Source of the DNA: Rugamonas rivuli
Lineage (GTDB): Bacteria; Pseudomonadota; Gammaproteobacteria; Burkholderiales; Burkholderiaceae_D
Length of the DNA stretch: 64,000 nt
Direction of reading: 5' to 3'
Assembly: GCF_009380165.1 (NCBI RefSeq)
Contig: NZ_WHUF01000001.1
Span: 1,054,001 to 1,118,000 of the forward strand
Position 1 is the stretch's first letter. Every line of letters starts with the position of its first letter. The notes beneath the pieces are model-generated. The model was given only the letters and a program-made list of their open reading frames with translations. It was not told the origin of the DNA and did not search any database. A program made the position numbers and the translations under genes. Shown in pieces: positions 18,231 to 26,504 of the stretch.

Positions 18231-18728
18231 ATGAAACGATATAAACGATTAGCACTGTTTGCCTTTTTGGCAGCAATGGGCGGCAAGGCCGATGCGACTC
18301 CCGCCATGGATGACAACAGTATCGCTTACAGGGATAGCTACGTGTGGTACTTGGCGAATCACATGGCATCATCTTTTCTCAGACCGAACTCGCCTGAGGA
18401 ACGGGCACAGTTTCAGTTTGACGTGGCGCTTCTATATCACCACGCGCTGATCGACTGCACCGGGCCCTTGGATCAAATTGCCGCTGTCTTAAATTACTCA
18501 TTCCTTTCGGATAAAAAGGGCATTCAGACAGTCGATACCGACGATATCTTGTTCGCACTGGGGCGCACCGAAGAATATATCGAACCAATATTGGGCAAAT
18601 GGAATCAGGTCGTTTTCCCAGGTATTTTGGAAAAATTTAGCACAGGTAAAGTCACGACAATCTTTCCAACCTGTATGAATCCCAGATATGCCGTCCCGCC
18701 ATTAGCCAAGCCCTCGGTTGGAAGTTAG
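18231..18728 (+). CDS. Hypothetical secreted protein
   Basis: A 165-residue protein that I do not recognise. It begins MKRYKRLALFAFLAAMGGKADA, a plausible Sec signal peptide cleaved near residue 22. The mature part is mainly helical in pattern (YRDSYVWYLANHMASSF, FQFDVALLYHHALIDCT), with two cysteines (one in LIDCTGP and one in FPTCMNP). It follows recJ by 21 bp but its lower GC and different codon use suggest it is not functionally tied to it. About 150 bp without a recognisable feature follow. Confidence 0.55.
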   Translation: MKRYKRLALFAFLAAMGGKADATPAMDDNSIAYRDSYVWYLANHMASSFLRPNSPEERAQFQFDVALLYHHALIDCTGPLDQIAAVLNYSFLSDKKGIQTVDTDDILFALGRTEEYIEPILGKWNQVVFPGILEKFSTGKVTTIFPTCMNPRYAVPPLAKPSVGS

Positions 18729-18878
18729 CACCGGAGAAGAAGGAAGCGATTCAAAGAAAGTCGCACTGCATAAGACGTTTGGTACTGCAAGCCAGTTCAA
18801 GCTCGCCAGGCAAGGATAAGCGCACACTGGACTGAAGTAGTCTGCTAATGTGCGCACTATCTTTTGAGAGGAGCCTTG

Positions 18879-19421
18879 ATGAGATTTCTGCTTGCGGCAC
18901 TAGCGCTGACACTTCCCATGCTCGCTTCGGCGGAAAGAGCCGACAGATTCCAGAAAACCGTTATTTCCTATGACGGCGACATGCATTACGACACCGTCAA
19001 GGGCGTCAGCAAATTCAGCGACCATGTCGAGGCATCGAAAGGCAGCCTGCTCATTTCGTCGGATTATCTGACGGCAGCCCAGTCGCCCGAGGGCGACTAC
19101 CTCTACACCGTCACTTCGTTGAAAGACAATGTGGCCAAGTTCAAGCAAAAACAGGATTCTGCGAATGACAAATGGGTGAACGGCGAAGGCAAAAGCATCG
19201 CCTACCGCGAGAAAGACGACCTGCTCACGATTGACGACAACGCAAAAGTCAGAATCATCGAAAACGGCAACGTCACCGGCGAAGCGACAGGCGCCAAAAT
19301 CACCTATGACGCCAAAACCGAACAGATCGTCGTGAAAAGCGCCAGCGACACCACAGGAAGCGGCAAAAAGGTGCGTTCCATGTTAATCCTGATGCCCAAG
19401 CCCGCCCCATTAAAAAAATAG
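18879..19421 (+). CDS. LptA/OstA-like periplasmic protein
   Basis: A 180-residue periplasmic protein starting at 18879 with a good GAGAGGAG ribosome site and signal peptide MRFLLAALALTLPMLASA. The remainder is a run of short beta strands (VISYDGDMHYDTVKGVSKFSDHVEASKGSLLISSDYLTA...) typical of the OstA/LptA jelly roll that shields lipid A in LPS transport. The genuine lptA normally sits with lptC, lptB and rpoN; none are here, so this is a lone paralogue. Its role is unknown. The following 150 bp carry no clear feature. Confidence 0.6.
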   Translation: MRFLLAALALTLPMLASAERADRFQKTVISYDGDMHYDTVKGVSKFSDHVEASKGSLLISSDYLTAAQSPEGDYLYTVTSLKDNVAKFKQKQDSANDKWVNGEGKSIAYREKDDLLTIDDNAKVRIIENGNVTGEATGAKITYDAKTEQIVVKSASDTTGSGKKVRSMLILMPKPAPLKK

Positions 19422-19570
19422 CTCTGTGCTCACCGGTATAGCCGCCAGTTTGGCGTGCAGTGGATGCTGAACTGCGCCTCCCGAGCTTAAAAACAACATT
19501 CCGAATTAAATACAAAATTAGCAATTAAGAGGCTATGATATCCCTTCCTGCTTAGCGCGCCCTCCCTCCA

Positions 19571-20632
19571 ATGCCCACCATCGCCTGCCCCGATTGCAAC
19601 CGCTATGTCCAGGTGCCCAACGTCAGCGGCAACGCATTTTTCGACTGCCCGACCTGCCCACGCCTGACGGCGCGCAAGTTGCTGTACAAGTGCAGCGCCT
19701 GCATGAAGGTCTCCATGCTGGCGCCAGGCGCCAGGATTTGTCCGAAGTGCTCGACGATGGTCAGGCCAAACGTGCGGCAATTGCTGGCGCCCACGGTACA
19801 CTTGCCATCGCAGCCCAGCGACTGGATCTATCACACGACCAACGTCGAGATAGCGAACTCCATCAAACTCGCAGGATTGATTCCCACTTTCCTGCGTACC
19901 GGCAACGATATCGCGCATCCGCAGGGGGCATTTGCCCGTAATCGCGATAAGCGGCTAGCCTCGCAGATGAATACGGTTCTCAGCACGCATCCGCTATTCC
20001 AGAAAGTGAAAGAAGGCTTGGCCTACTTGATCTGCCTTGGGGCGCCGTTGGCCACGATCGAGCTCCTGGTGGCGGTGCCTGTGGCAATAGTCTTCGTGCC
20101 CAACGGCGGCGACGGCGACGGCCCGAACCTCAGAACCAGCAGCGATGCGGCCCTACAGGCGCTGGCAATACAGCTCGGTTACGGCGCTGCGCCATTGGTA
20201 ATCAACACGGTGCCCAAATACTCTGATACAAGGAAGCTACCTGGGGTGATCGCCAAGGCGCTGCAAATTGCCAATATGCCGGGGCACTGCCTGACGATCT
20301 GGGCGATGCAGTACGTCACCCTCTACTACCGCATCGAGGAAATGAAAACGGCGCGCAACGTCTACTTCACGAAGCACAACTTCGCCGTACCTTGCTATAA
20401 CGAATACACTGCGGGCGTCAGCAAGGCGATCATTGTGGTGCTGCGTGTACGCAAGGCACAGATTGTGGGGCTGATCGACGACATATCGGAGTTCAAGGCC
20501 GAATGCACACCCAATATCGTGCTTCCCGGCATCATCGAGATTTTCGTGGCGCTGAATCCGGACAAGTTCGTCATCGAGATCCAGCGCGACAGTCCGGCAA
20601 ACTGGATCGCCATCCAGCACTGGGGAGCATAA
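19571..20632 (+). CDS. Double zinc-ribbon protein with a possible ART-fold domain
   Basis: A 353-residue protein. Residues 1-65 contain four CxxC pairs (Cys6/9, 26/29, 41/44, 57/60), which should make two zinc ribbons. Residues 85-110 read WIYHTTNVEIANSIKLAGLIP. This resembles the opening strand and helix of Tpt1/DarT-type ADP-ribosyltransferases (YHxT followed by an I..GL helix), with His88 as the candidate NAD-binding residue. The middle has hydrophobic stretches (GLAYLICLGAPLATIELLVAVPVAIVF) and the end is a mixed alpha/beta region with a late EIQRDS. No neighbour suggests an antitoxin or a secretion route. The ART assignment is a pattern match only; the protein may be an unrelated hypothetical. 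Confidence 0.5.
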   Translation: MPTIACPDCNRYVQVPNVSGNAFFDCPTCPRLTARKLLYKCSACMKVSMLAPGARICPKCSTMVRPNVRQLLAPTVHLPSQPSDWIYHTTNVEIANSIKLAGLIPTFLRTGNDIAHPQGAFARNRDKRLASQMNTVLSTHPLFQKVKEGLAYLICLGAPLATIELLVAVPVAIVFVPNGGDGDGPNLRTSSDAALQALAIQLGYGAAPLVINTVPKYSDTRKLPGVIAKALQIANMPGHCLTIWAMQYVTLYYRIEEMKTARNVYFTKHNFAVPCYNEYTAGVSKAIIVVLRVRKAQIVGLIDDISEFKAECTPNIVLPGIIEIFVALNPDKFVIEIQRDSPANWIAIQHWGA

Positions 20633-20665
20633 ACGGGCCACGCCGCGCGAGGAAGCGGCGCATCC

Positions 20666-21118
20666 CTATGGTTTTTTACAGTCGCAGACCTCCACGCCGC
20701 CATCGAACACGATGCGCCAGGTGTTTGGCGCTTCCAGCCGCCAGACCGAGCTGAATCGCGCGATCAGCTTGCCGTCGGGGCCGTGCACCGGCCCCGAGGT
20801 CTTGGCCAGCGTGCCTGAGGCCAGCACTTCGACCTCGTCCGGCTCCCAGGAAAATGGCGCGTCCGGCTTGGCGAAGAACTTCTTCCACTCGTCCGCCACA
20901 GCCTTCTTGCCGCGCAAAGGCTGCGTGCCGCCGCTGAACACCGCCTCATCGGACAAAAACGCGACGAAGGCCGCATGATCCCTCGCCTTCATGGTTGCCG
21001 CGAAAGCTCGCTCGACGTTAGCCACCTGCTCCTGCACGCCCGTAAAGGCCGGCGCCGCGACCGAAGCCGCCGCCATCACCATCAACACGTTCGCCAGCGC
21101 CAGATTTGCCCATTTCAT
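20666..21118 (-). CDS. Exported NTF2-like (DUF4440/SnoaL) protein
   Basis: A 150-residue protein with signal peptide MKWANLALANVLMVMAAASVAA and one NTF2-like domain. Family-typical elements are the helix VERAFAATMKARDHAAFVAFLSDEAVFSGG, GKKAVADEWKKFF, and the strands DEVEVLASGTLAKTSGPV and GKLIARFSSVWRLE. Such domains bind small molecules or act as minor enzymes, and no specific function can be assigned. It converges with the zinc-ribbon gene; between them is a CGCCGC/GCGGCG inverted repeat (20641-20660) without a T-run. Confidence 0.75.
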   Translation of the reverse strand: MKWANLALANVLMVMAAASVAAPAFTGVQEQVANVERAFAATMKARDHAAFVAFLSDEAVFSGGTQPLRGKKAVADEWKKFFAKPDAPFSWEPDEVEVLASGTLAKTSGPVHGPDGKLIARFSSVWRLEAPNTWRIVFDGGVEVCDCKKP

Positions 21119-21172
21119 AACCGCCCCCCCTTATTCTATCGACAAGACAATGGTAGTCCAGTTGATCCCCGA

Positions 21173-21207
21173 TTGCCATCCATCCTAAAAAGGAGTATAA
21201 CTACTCC
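21173..21207 (+). promoter_or_regulatory. Promoter and palindromic operator of the Xre-RES operon
   Basis: TTGCCA (21173-21178) and TATAAC (21196-21201) are spaced by 17 bp. The -10 box lies inside the perfect inverted repeat GGAGTA-taac-TACTCC (21192-21207). A protein bound there would block RNA polymerase, which fits autoregulation by the Xre-type antitoxin encoded 16 bp further on. A good AACGGAGGA ribosome site follows. Confidence 0.65.
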
Positions 21208-21222
21208 ATCAACGGAGGATTT

Positions 21223-21660
21223 ATGAATCTGACCTACGCCTACCCACGTAGCCGCTTCGAACCAACCGTACTGATCGACCTGAACGCCAAGGCCGAGCGT
21301 GAGCGGCTCTCCAAAGCGGCCCTGAAGGGCTTTTTCAAGCTGGCCGCCGCCTGGAAACTGCGCGACGACGATGCCCGCGAACTGTTGGGCGGCATCTCCA
21401 GCAGCGCCTACTACGAATGGAAAAAGAACCCGGAACGCACGCTGGAGGTGGACTGCATCACCCGCATCTCCTACCTGCTGGGCATCTACAAGGCACTGCA
21501 CATCCTCTACGGCGACAAGCTCGCCGACGAATGGATGGGGCTCGCCAACACCAACATCATCTTCGGCGGCCGCACACCGCTGACCTATATCGCCGCCGGC
21601 GGCCTGCCCGCCATGCAGACCGTCCGCCAATTGCTGGACGCCCGCCGCGGAGGACTGTAA
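21223..21660 (+). CDS. Xre/MbcA/ParS-type antitoxin
   Basis: A 145-residue antitoxin of RES-Xre systems. Residues about 25-75 form a helical DNA-binding part (ALKGFFKLAAAWKLRDDDARELLGGISSSAYYEWKKN). The C-terminal part matches the MbcA/ParS/Xre toxin-binding domain: RISYLLGIYKALHILYGD, WMGLANTNIIFGGRTPLTYIAAGGLPAM. The protein neutralises the RES toxin and probably represses its own promoter. Its stop codon is immediately followed by the toxin GTG start, so the two are translationally coupled. Confidence 0.92.
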   Translation: MNLTYAYPRSRFEPTVLIDLNAKAERERLSKAALKGFFKLAAAWKLRDDDARELLGGISSSAYYEWKKNPERTLEVDCITRISYLLGIYKALHILYGDKLADEWMGLANTNIIFGGRTPLTYIAAGGLPAMQTVRQLLDARRGGL

Positions 21661-22350
21661 GTGCCGGTCAGCCTGATTCCACCCCTCACCACGCTGCGCC
21701 AGTTCGACACCTGCCGCCTGCTGCCATCGCGCTTCGCCGACATGGAAGACTCGGTACTGGCCCCGCTGGCCGACAACGACCAGGATCTGCGCGACCTGTT
21801 TGAACTGGATAACGCCACCAACGCACGCCTGCAGGCGCAGAACGGCGGCGCCCCAGGCATCACGATGGATGAACTGGTGTTCGGCGTGCCGAACTTCCGC
21901 ATCGTGAACGCGGCCTATACCTACGCCCGCCCTGAAGGCAGCCGCTTCAACGGCGGCGATCGCGGCGCGTGGTACTGCGCCTTCAACGCCGAAACCGCAC
22001 TGGCCGAAATCACCTTCCACAAAACCGTCGAATACGCCGAGATCAACCGCTTCGACGACAGCGTCCAGTACCAGACCATGCTGGCCGACTTCACGGCCCA
22101 GTTCCACGACCTGCGCGGCCAGCCGCGCTACCTGGGCTGCCTGGCGCCGGACAGCTACATCGAATCGCAGATCCTGGCCGAGCGCCTGCTGGAAGGCGGT
22201 TCGCTGGGCATCATCTACCCGAGCGTGCGGCTGGCGGGCGGCATCAACCTGGCCTGCTTCCGGCCTGCGCTGGTGGGCAATGTTCGCAAAGGTGCGGCCT
22301 ATCGGTTAACATGGCGGGGTAGCCCGGAACCGATCATCGAAATTATCTGA
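21661..22350 (+). CDS. RES-domain toxin
   Basis: A 229-residue RES toxin starting at a GTG directly abutting the antitoxin stop. Characterised RES toxins have an ADP-ribosyltransferase-like fold and deplete NAD+ or modify a host enzyme. Visible family features are the CRLLPSRF start, YARPEGSRFNGGDRGAWYCA, the ALAEITFHKTVEYAE helix with its conserved Glu, and the ending SLGIIYPSVRLAGGINLACFRP with the conserved Ser. DUF2288 follows 3 bp downstream and may be co-transcribed. Confidence 0.92.
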   Translation: MPVSLIPPLTTLRQFDTCRLLPSRFADMEDSVLAPLADNDQDLRDLFELDNATNARLQAQNGGAPGITMDELVFGVPNFRIVNAAYTYARPEGSRFNGGDRGAWYCAFNAETALAEITFHKTVEYAEINRFDDSVQYQTMLADFTAQFHDLRGQPRYLGCLAPDSYIESQILAERLLEGGSLGIIYPSVRLAGGINLACFRPALVGNVRKGAAYRLTWRGSPEPIIEII

Positions 22351-22353
22351 ATC

Positions 22354-22683
22354 ATGCAAACCAAACCTGAAAACGACACCGACCTGCGCCTCAAAGTGAA
22401 CCGCGAAACCGCGCGCCTGCCATGGACCGAACTGCTCAAGCATTTCGCCGCCGGCAATGTGGTGTGGATCGCCGATTCGCTGGACCTGGTCGACGTGGCT
22501 GTGCGCATCTCGCACGACGACAAGGCCAACATCGGCCAGTGGATGAACGCCGGCCTGCTCGCCAAAGTCAGCGACGAGCAGGCGGCGAAATGGCTGGAGA
22601 CCAACGCCGAACTGTGGGCAGTCGTCGTCAGCCCCTTCATCCTCGTCCAGCAGGAAAAGGCTGTTCCAGCCAGCGTGCATTAA
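22354..22683 (+). CDS. DUF2288 family protein
   Basis: A 109-residue cytoplasmic protein of DUF2288. Recognisable segments are LKVNRETARLPWTELLKHFAAGNVVWIADSLDLVDVAV and the ending WLETNAELWAVVVSPFILVQ. The family's function is unknown. It starts 3 bp after the RES toxin stop. Its TAA overlaps the TAA of the convergent amylase gene in the sequence TTAA (22680-22683), so the two coding regions share their terminal bases. Confidence 0.85.
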   Translation: MQTKPENDTDLRLKVNRETARLPWTELLKHFAAGNVVWIADSLDLVDVAVRISHDDKANIGQWMNAGLLAKVSDEQAAKWLETNAELWAVVVSPFILVQQEKAVPASVH

Positions 22684-24524
22684 AACTTGAAGCTGCCCGC
22701 GTCGAGCGTGACCGATCCGCCGCAAGCCGGCGTGGTCGCTTCGCGATTGCCGCTGGCGGTGGACTGGTTACTCTCCCACACGGTGCTCACGCCGTACTTC
22801 ATGAACTTGTACTGGATCGCCGTCGACGGCGGCAGCTGGAAGGTGCGCGACCATGGCACGTTGGCGCCGCTGCCTTCGATGTTCAGCTGATCGCTGGCGC
22901 CCTGTACCCAGTTGCCCAGCTCCGCGCGGTTGCCCACCACGTAGACGTTCTGCCCCACCACCGTATTCGCGTTCGCCACACGGAAGGTGACTGGCACCGT
23001 GGTGCAGCTGCCGCCGCCACCGGCTATCTTCTGGTTGATGTGCAGCGCCACCGCAGGCACCGTCGCGCCGCCATTGGCCGGTATGCTCACGCTGATGACG
23101 CCATTGCTGCCGACGGTGACACTGTCGCTGGTGCAGGCCGTGCCGGCGGCGTTCAGCTGGCCGTGCACCACGTTGCAGTAAGTCCCGGCAGGCAGCAGCG
23201 TTTGCAGCGAGGCGTTCCAGGCCGCGTACTCATTGTTGATCGCCACGAAGCCCTTGGCGCCGCGGCCGAAAGCGATCTGGTTGGCGGTGCCGTTGGTGAA
23301 GTAGTCCACGCCCTGTCCCGACGTCGCCGCGCGGAACGCGACCATGTTCGAGATGTCGCTCCAGCGATGGATGAAGTCCCACTGCTGGTTGATCAGCGGG
23401 TTGCCGCTGGCGTCGAACGGACTGGCGCTCGGCGGGGCCTGGTCGAAACTGGTGAAGCGGAAGCCCGAATGCAGTTGCGCCGAACCGTAAGGCCACGCCA
23501 GCATGAAGATGTTGGCCAGGTCGTAGCGCTTGGTGCCTTGCGTGTCGTTGGTGGCGCCGGAGACGTAATTGCTGGCCACCAGCGAGCTGCCGTTGCGCTC
23601 CGTGTCCCAGTTGTTGACGAAGACGGTCGCCTTCTCGCTCGGCACGAAGCCCCAGGTGCCGCCCCAGTTGCCCGGCGTGCCCATGATGGCGCGCACCTGC
23701 GACAGGCTGGCGCCGTTCTCGTTGCGGAACATGGCCTTGATGGCGAAGGTGTACTGGAATTCGTTCAGCGTGCCGACGCTGTAGTAGTCGGAGCGCACCA
23801 CGTTACTGTCCGGGATCACCTCCTGCGTGATCCACAGCGCCTCGCCGGCCGTGGTGGTGTGCGTGACGCCGCTCATGATCGCCTGCAGATCGCCAGGCTG
23901 CATATGCTTGGCGGCGTCGAAGCGCACTCCATCCACGCCCATGTTGATCAATTTGGTCAGGTAGGTCTTGACCTGGCCTTGCACGTAGGCGCCGTCGGTC
24001 TTCAGGTCCGGCAGGCCGCTCAGGCGGCAGAACATCACGTTGTAGCGGTTGCCCGGCGAGCCGTAGTCGCCGCCGGCGATGTCGCAAGCGGGATGGAAAT
24101 CGTTGGCGCTGAAGAAGGGATAGGCCAGCGTCGTCGAGTTCCATGTCGAGCCATCGGTGGCGGTGCCGGAACCTGCCGCCAGATGGTTGACCACCACGTC
24201 CGCATACACGCGCACCTTGGCGGTGTGGCAGGTGTTGATCATGGCCTGGAACTCGGCTTCGGTGCCCATATTGCTCTTCAACGAAGCGAAGTTCACCGGC
24301 TGATACACGTCCCACCACGCGCCCAGGCTGGCCGAGGCCTGCGGCGGCGACACCTGCACCGCGCCAAAGCCCTGCGGCCCGAGCCAGTTGGTGCACTCCT
24401 TGGCGATGTCGTTCCACTTCCAGCGGAACATCTGCACCGAGGTATCGGCGGGGTTGAATGCGGCATGCGCAGGCGCGAGGGCGCAACCGCCCAGCAGGCC
24501 GGCGGCCAGTAAGGTTTTCATCAT
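22680..24524 (-). CDS. Secreted alpha-amylase (GH13) with C-terminal CBM20
   Basis: A 614-residue extracellular alpha-amylase that hydrolyses alpha-1,4 glucans. It has a signal sequence (MMKTLLAAGLLGGCALAPAHA); the LGGC stretch could be a lipobox. The GH13 barrel shows VYADVVVNH (region I), DGVRFDAAKH with the nucleophile Asp (region II), ITQEVIPD with the acid Glu (region III) and FVNNWDTERNG (region IV, where Asn-Asn-Trp-Asp replaces the usual HDxx). The last 100 residues (VTFRVANANTVVGQNVYVVGN..ELGNW, ending GSVTLDAGSFKF) are a starch-binding CBM20. It is divergent from the GntR regulator gene and close to an endo-arabinanase. Confidence 0.92.
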   Translation of the reverse strand: MMKTLLAAGLLGGCALAPAHAAFNPADTSVQMFRWKWNDIAKECTNWLGPQGFGAVQVSPPQASASLGAWWDVYQPVNFASLKSNMGTEAEFQAMINTCHTAKVRVYADVVVNHLAAGSGTATDGSTWNSTTLAYPFFSANDFHPACDIAGGDYGSPGNRYNVMFCRLSGLPDLKTDGAYVQGQVKTYLTKLINMGVDGVRFDAAKHMQPGDLQAIMSGVTHTTTAGEALWITQEVIPDSNVVRSDYYSVGTLNEFQYTFAIKAMFRNENGASLSQVRAIMGTPGNWGGTWGFVPSEKATVFVNNWDTERNGSSLVASNYVSGATNDTQGTKRYDLANIFMLAWPYGSAQLHSGFRFTSFDQAPPSASPFDASGNPLINQQWDFIHRWSDISNMVAFRAATSGQGVDYFTNGTANQIAFGRGAKGFVAINNEYAAWNASLQTLLPAGTYCNVVHGQLNAAGTACTSDSVTVGSNGVISVSIPANGGATVPAVALHINQKIAGGGGSCTTVPVTFRVANANTVVGQNVYVVGNRAELGNWVQGASDQLNIEGSGANVPWSRTFQLPPSTAIQYKFMKYGVSTVWESNQSTASGNREATTPACGGSVTLDAGSFKF

Positions 24525-24539
24525 TTTTATCTCCGTGTC

Positions 24540-24565
24540 GTTATATTTTGTATTTTGGGAAATAC
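24540..24565 (-). promoter_or_regulatory. Candidate amylase -10 box and operator palindrome
   Basis: On the minus strand TATAAC (24545-24540) lies close to the amylase ribosome site. Immediately upstream is the inverted repeat GTATTT-TGGG-AAATAC (24550-24565), in the -10/-35 spacer. No good -35 hexamer is visible, so the promoter may need an activator. A second small palindrome, GTAAT-gcg-ATTAC, lies at 24678-24690. Confidence 0.35.
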
Positions 24566-24776
24566 TGCAGCCCAGATAAAATGTAGCAGAACTACAGTAA
24601 ACAACAAGCGGAAATCGCTATCGTTTTCACAATTAGCTGCGGGAATCGCTTCCATAAAATTATCATTCGACACATATGTAATGCGATTACGCAGACAACA
24701 CTGCCACATAGTCAATCCCATGCAGCCGATGTATCATGGGACGAAAAAACGACACTACGATACCAACAGCCACTTC

Positions 24777-25463
24777 ATGTCCAGCACACTCCCCGCCGAA
24801 AGCGCCAACGATATCGCCAACAACCTCGCCGAAGCCATCGCGGCGCGCAAGCTGCCGCCGGGGACCAAGCTGCGCGAAGAAGCGCTGTGCCGCCTGTACT
24901 CGGTCAGCCGCACCAAGATCCGCGCCGCGCTGCTGATACTGTCGAAGGACAAGTTGATCAATATGGTTCCCGACAAAGGCGCCGTGGTCAGCCAGCCGAG
25001 CGAGCAGGAGTCACGCGAGATCTTCGCAGCGCGCCGCATCATCGAGGCGGCGCTGGCGCGCGAGTTCACCGCCAAGGCCAAGGCGGCCGATTACAAGATG
25101 CTGGAGAAGCATCTGAAGGAGGAACGCAACGCGCTGTCGCAAGTGCCGTCGAAGATGCGCCAGCAGTTGCTGGGCGACTTCCACGTGCTGCTGGCGGACG
25201 TGGTGGGCAACCAGGTGCTGAAGGAAATCGTGCGCGAACTGGTGGGCCGCAGTTCGCTCATCACCATGCTGTATCAATCGGAGCGCGACGCCGCCTGCTC
25301 ATCCGACGAACACGCAGCCTTCCTGGCCGCCGCCCGCTCGGGCGATGCGGACAAGGCGGCGGAGTTGATGCTGCATCACCTGAGCCACGTGGAAGCGGCA
25401 CTCAATTTCGACGTCAACGCCAGCCCGGCGAAGAAAGACCTGGTCTCCGCGCTGCTGATGTAG
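24777..25463 (+). CDS. GntR-family transcriptional regulator with FCD domain
   Basis: A 228-residue regulator taken to start at the ATG at 24777; the frame is open further upstream but that part is AT-rich and unlike a protein. The N-terminal winged helix shows LAEAIAARKLPPGTKLREEALCRLYSVSRTKIRAALLIL and the wing LINMVPDKGAVV. The FCD ligand domain follows with ESREIFAARRIIEAALAREF and a metal-site-like DFHVLLADVVGN...DEHAAFLAAARSGDADKAAELMLHHLSHVE. In other genomes such regulators often sit with 8-oxoguanine deaminase and purine permease genes, present here 2-5 kb away. The palindrome TTGTATACAA at 30135-30144 has the usual form of an FCD-GntR operator. Control of the amylase is the alternative. 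Confidence 0.85.
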   Translation: MSSTLPAESANDIANNLAEAIAARKLPPGTKLREEALCRLYSVSRTKIRAALLILSKDKLINMVPDKGAVVSQPSEQESREIFAARRIIEAALAREFTAKAKAADYKMLEKHLKEERNALSQVPSKMRQQLLGDFHVLLADVVGNQVLKEIVRELVGRSSLITMLYQSERDAACSSDEHAAFLAAARSGDADKAAELMLHHLSHVEAALNFDVNASPAKKDLVSALLM

Positions 25464-25577
25464 CGATACGGATCGCGGTATCAGTCTCCGATAAAAATTC
25501 ATTGGACGCGTCCTCGCGCCTGTCGCAGCATGAAATCCTGCATCGGCAGACACAAAACCTATAACGCGAGACGACAA

Positions 25578-26504
25578 ATGACTAAACAGCTACTCAAGCA
25601 ATGGGCGGCGGCGACGGCTATCGCCTTCTGCGCCGCAGGCGCACAGGCGTCCACCTGGACGCTCACCGGCTCCCTCATCACGCACGACCCCAGCGTCTAC
25701 AAGGAAAACAGCACCTGGTGGATCACCGAGACCAGCGACACCGGCATCGGCGTGAAGTTCTCGCCGGACGGCCACGCATGGACGCAGGGCGTGAGCATTT
25801 TCGGCGGCGGCCTGTCGTGGTGGGGCCAGTACAACAACAACTCCAAGACGGTGTGGGCGCCGGATATCCACGTCTGGAACGGCAAGGCGATCCTGTACTA
25901 CGCGGTGTCCACGTTCGGCTCGCAGAAATCGGCCATCGGCTTGGCCACGGCCAGCAGCATCGCAACGGGTAACTGGACCGACAAAGGCGCGGTCCTGACC
26001 TCCGCGCCGGGCAACAACTACAACGCCATCGATCCCAACTTCTTCGTCGATAAGGCAGGCCAGCCGTGGCTGTCCTTCGGCTCGTTCTGGACAGGGATCT
26101 ACACCACGCGGGTCGATGCGAACACGCTCAAACCCACCGGCAGCTGGTACCACCTGGCCGCCGACAGCACCGGCATCGAGAACTCCTTCATCATGAGTAA
26201 TGGCTCGTACTACTACCTGTTTGTCTCCAAGGGCAAATGCTGCGATGGCGCCAACAGCACCTACCACATTTCATATGGCCGCTCGACCAGCGTGACCGGG
26301 CCTTACCTGGACAAGAACGGCGTCGACATGCTCAATGGCGGCGGCACCACGCTGGATGCGGGCGGTGGACGCTTCATCGCGCCGGGCGGCGAGTCAGTGG
26401 CGAATGGCGTGATGGTGCGGCATGAACTGGATAGCCAGAACGGCTACAACGGCGTCCTGTTCATCAACGACCTGACCTTCAGCGGCGGCTGGCCGACGTA
26501 CTGA
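25578..26504 (+). CDS. Secreted endo-1,5-alpha-L-arabinanase (GH43)
   Basis: A 308-residue secreted glycoside hydrolase family 43 enzyme that cleaves arabinan. Start at 25578 gives the signal peptide MTKQLLKQWAAATAIAFCAAGAQA. The five-bladed propeller carries the family catalytic residues: general base Asp in THDPSVYK, the pKa-modulating Asp in NAIDPNFF, and acid Glu in STGIENSFIM. WAPDIHVWNGKAILYYAVS and SFGSFWTGIY are also typical. The stop TGA overlaps the next start by one base, so the following gene is coupled. Confidence 0.9.
   Translation: MTKQLLKQWAAATAIAFCAAGAQASTWTLTGSLITHDPSVYKENSTWWITETSDTGIGVKFSPDGHAWTQGVSIFGGGLSWWGQYNNNSKTVWAPDIHVWNGKAILYYAVSTFGSQKSAIGLATASSIATGNWTDKGAVLTSAPGNNYNAIDPNFFVDKAGQPWLSFGSFWTGIYTTRVDANTLKPTGSWYHLAADSTGIENSFIMSNGSYYYLFVSKGKCCDGANSTYHISYGRSTSVTGPYLDKNGVDMLNGGGTTLDAGGGRFIAPGGESVANGVMVRHELDSQNGYNGVLFINDLTFSGGWPTY

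Noticed and set aside
18179..18235. Terminator after recJ (TTTCAA/TTGAAA hairpin)
   Set aside because: The stem is short and bulged, has no T-run, and overlaps the start of the next gene.
20641..20660. Bidirectional terminator between the zinc-ribbon and DUF4440 genes
   Set aside because: CGCCGC/GCGGCG is a plausible stem but lacks a clear T-run on either strand, so it is mentioned only in the gene entry.
24555..24776. Long N-terminal extension of the GntR regulator
   Set aside because: The frame is open but its composition is that of a promoter region and the winged helix begins directly after the ATG at 24777.
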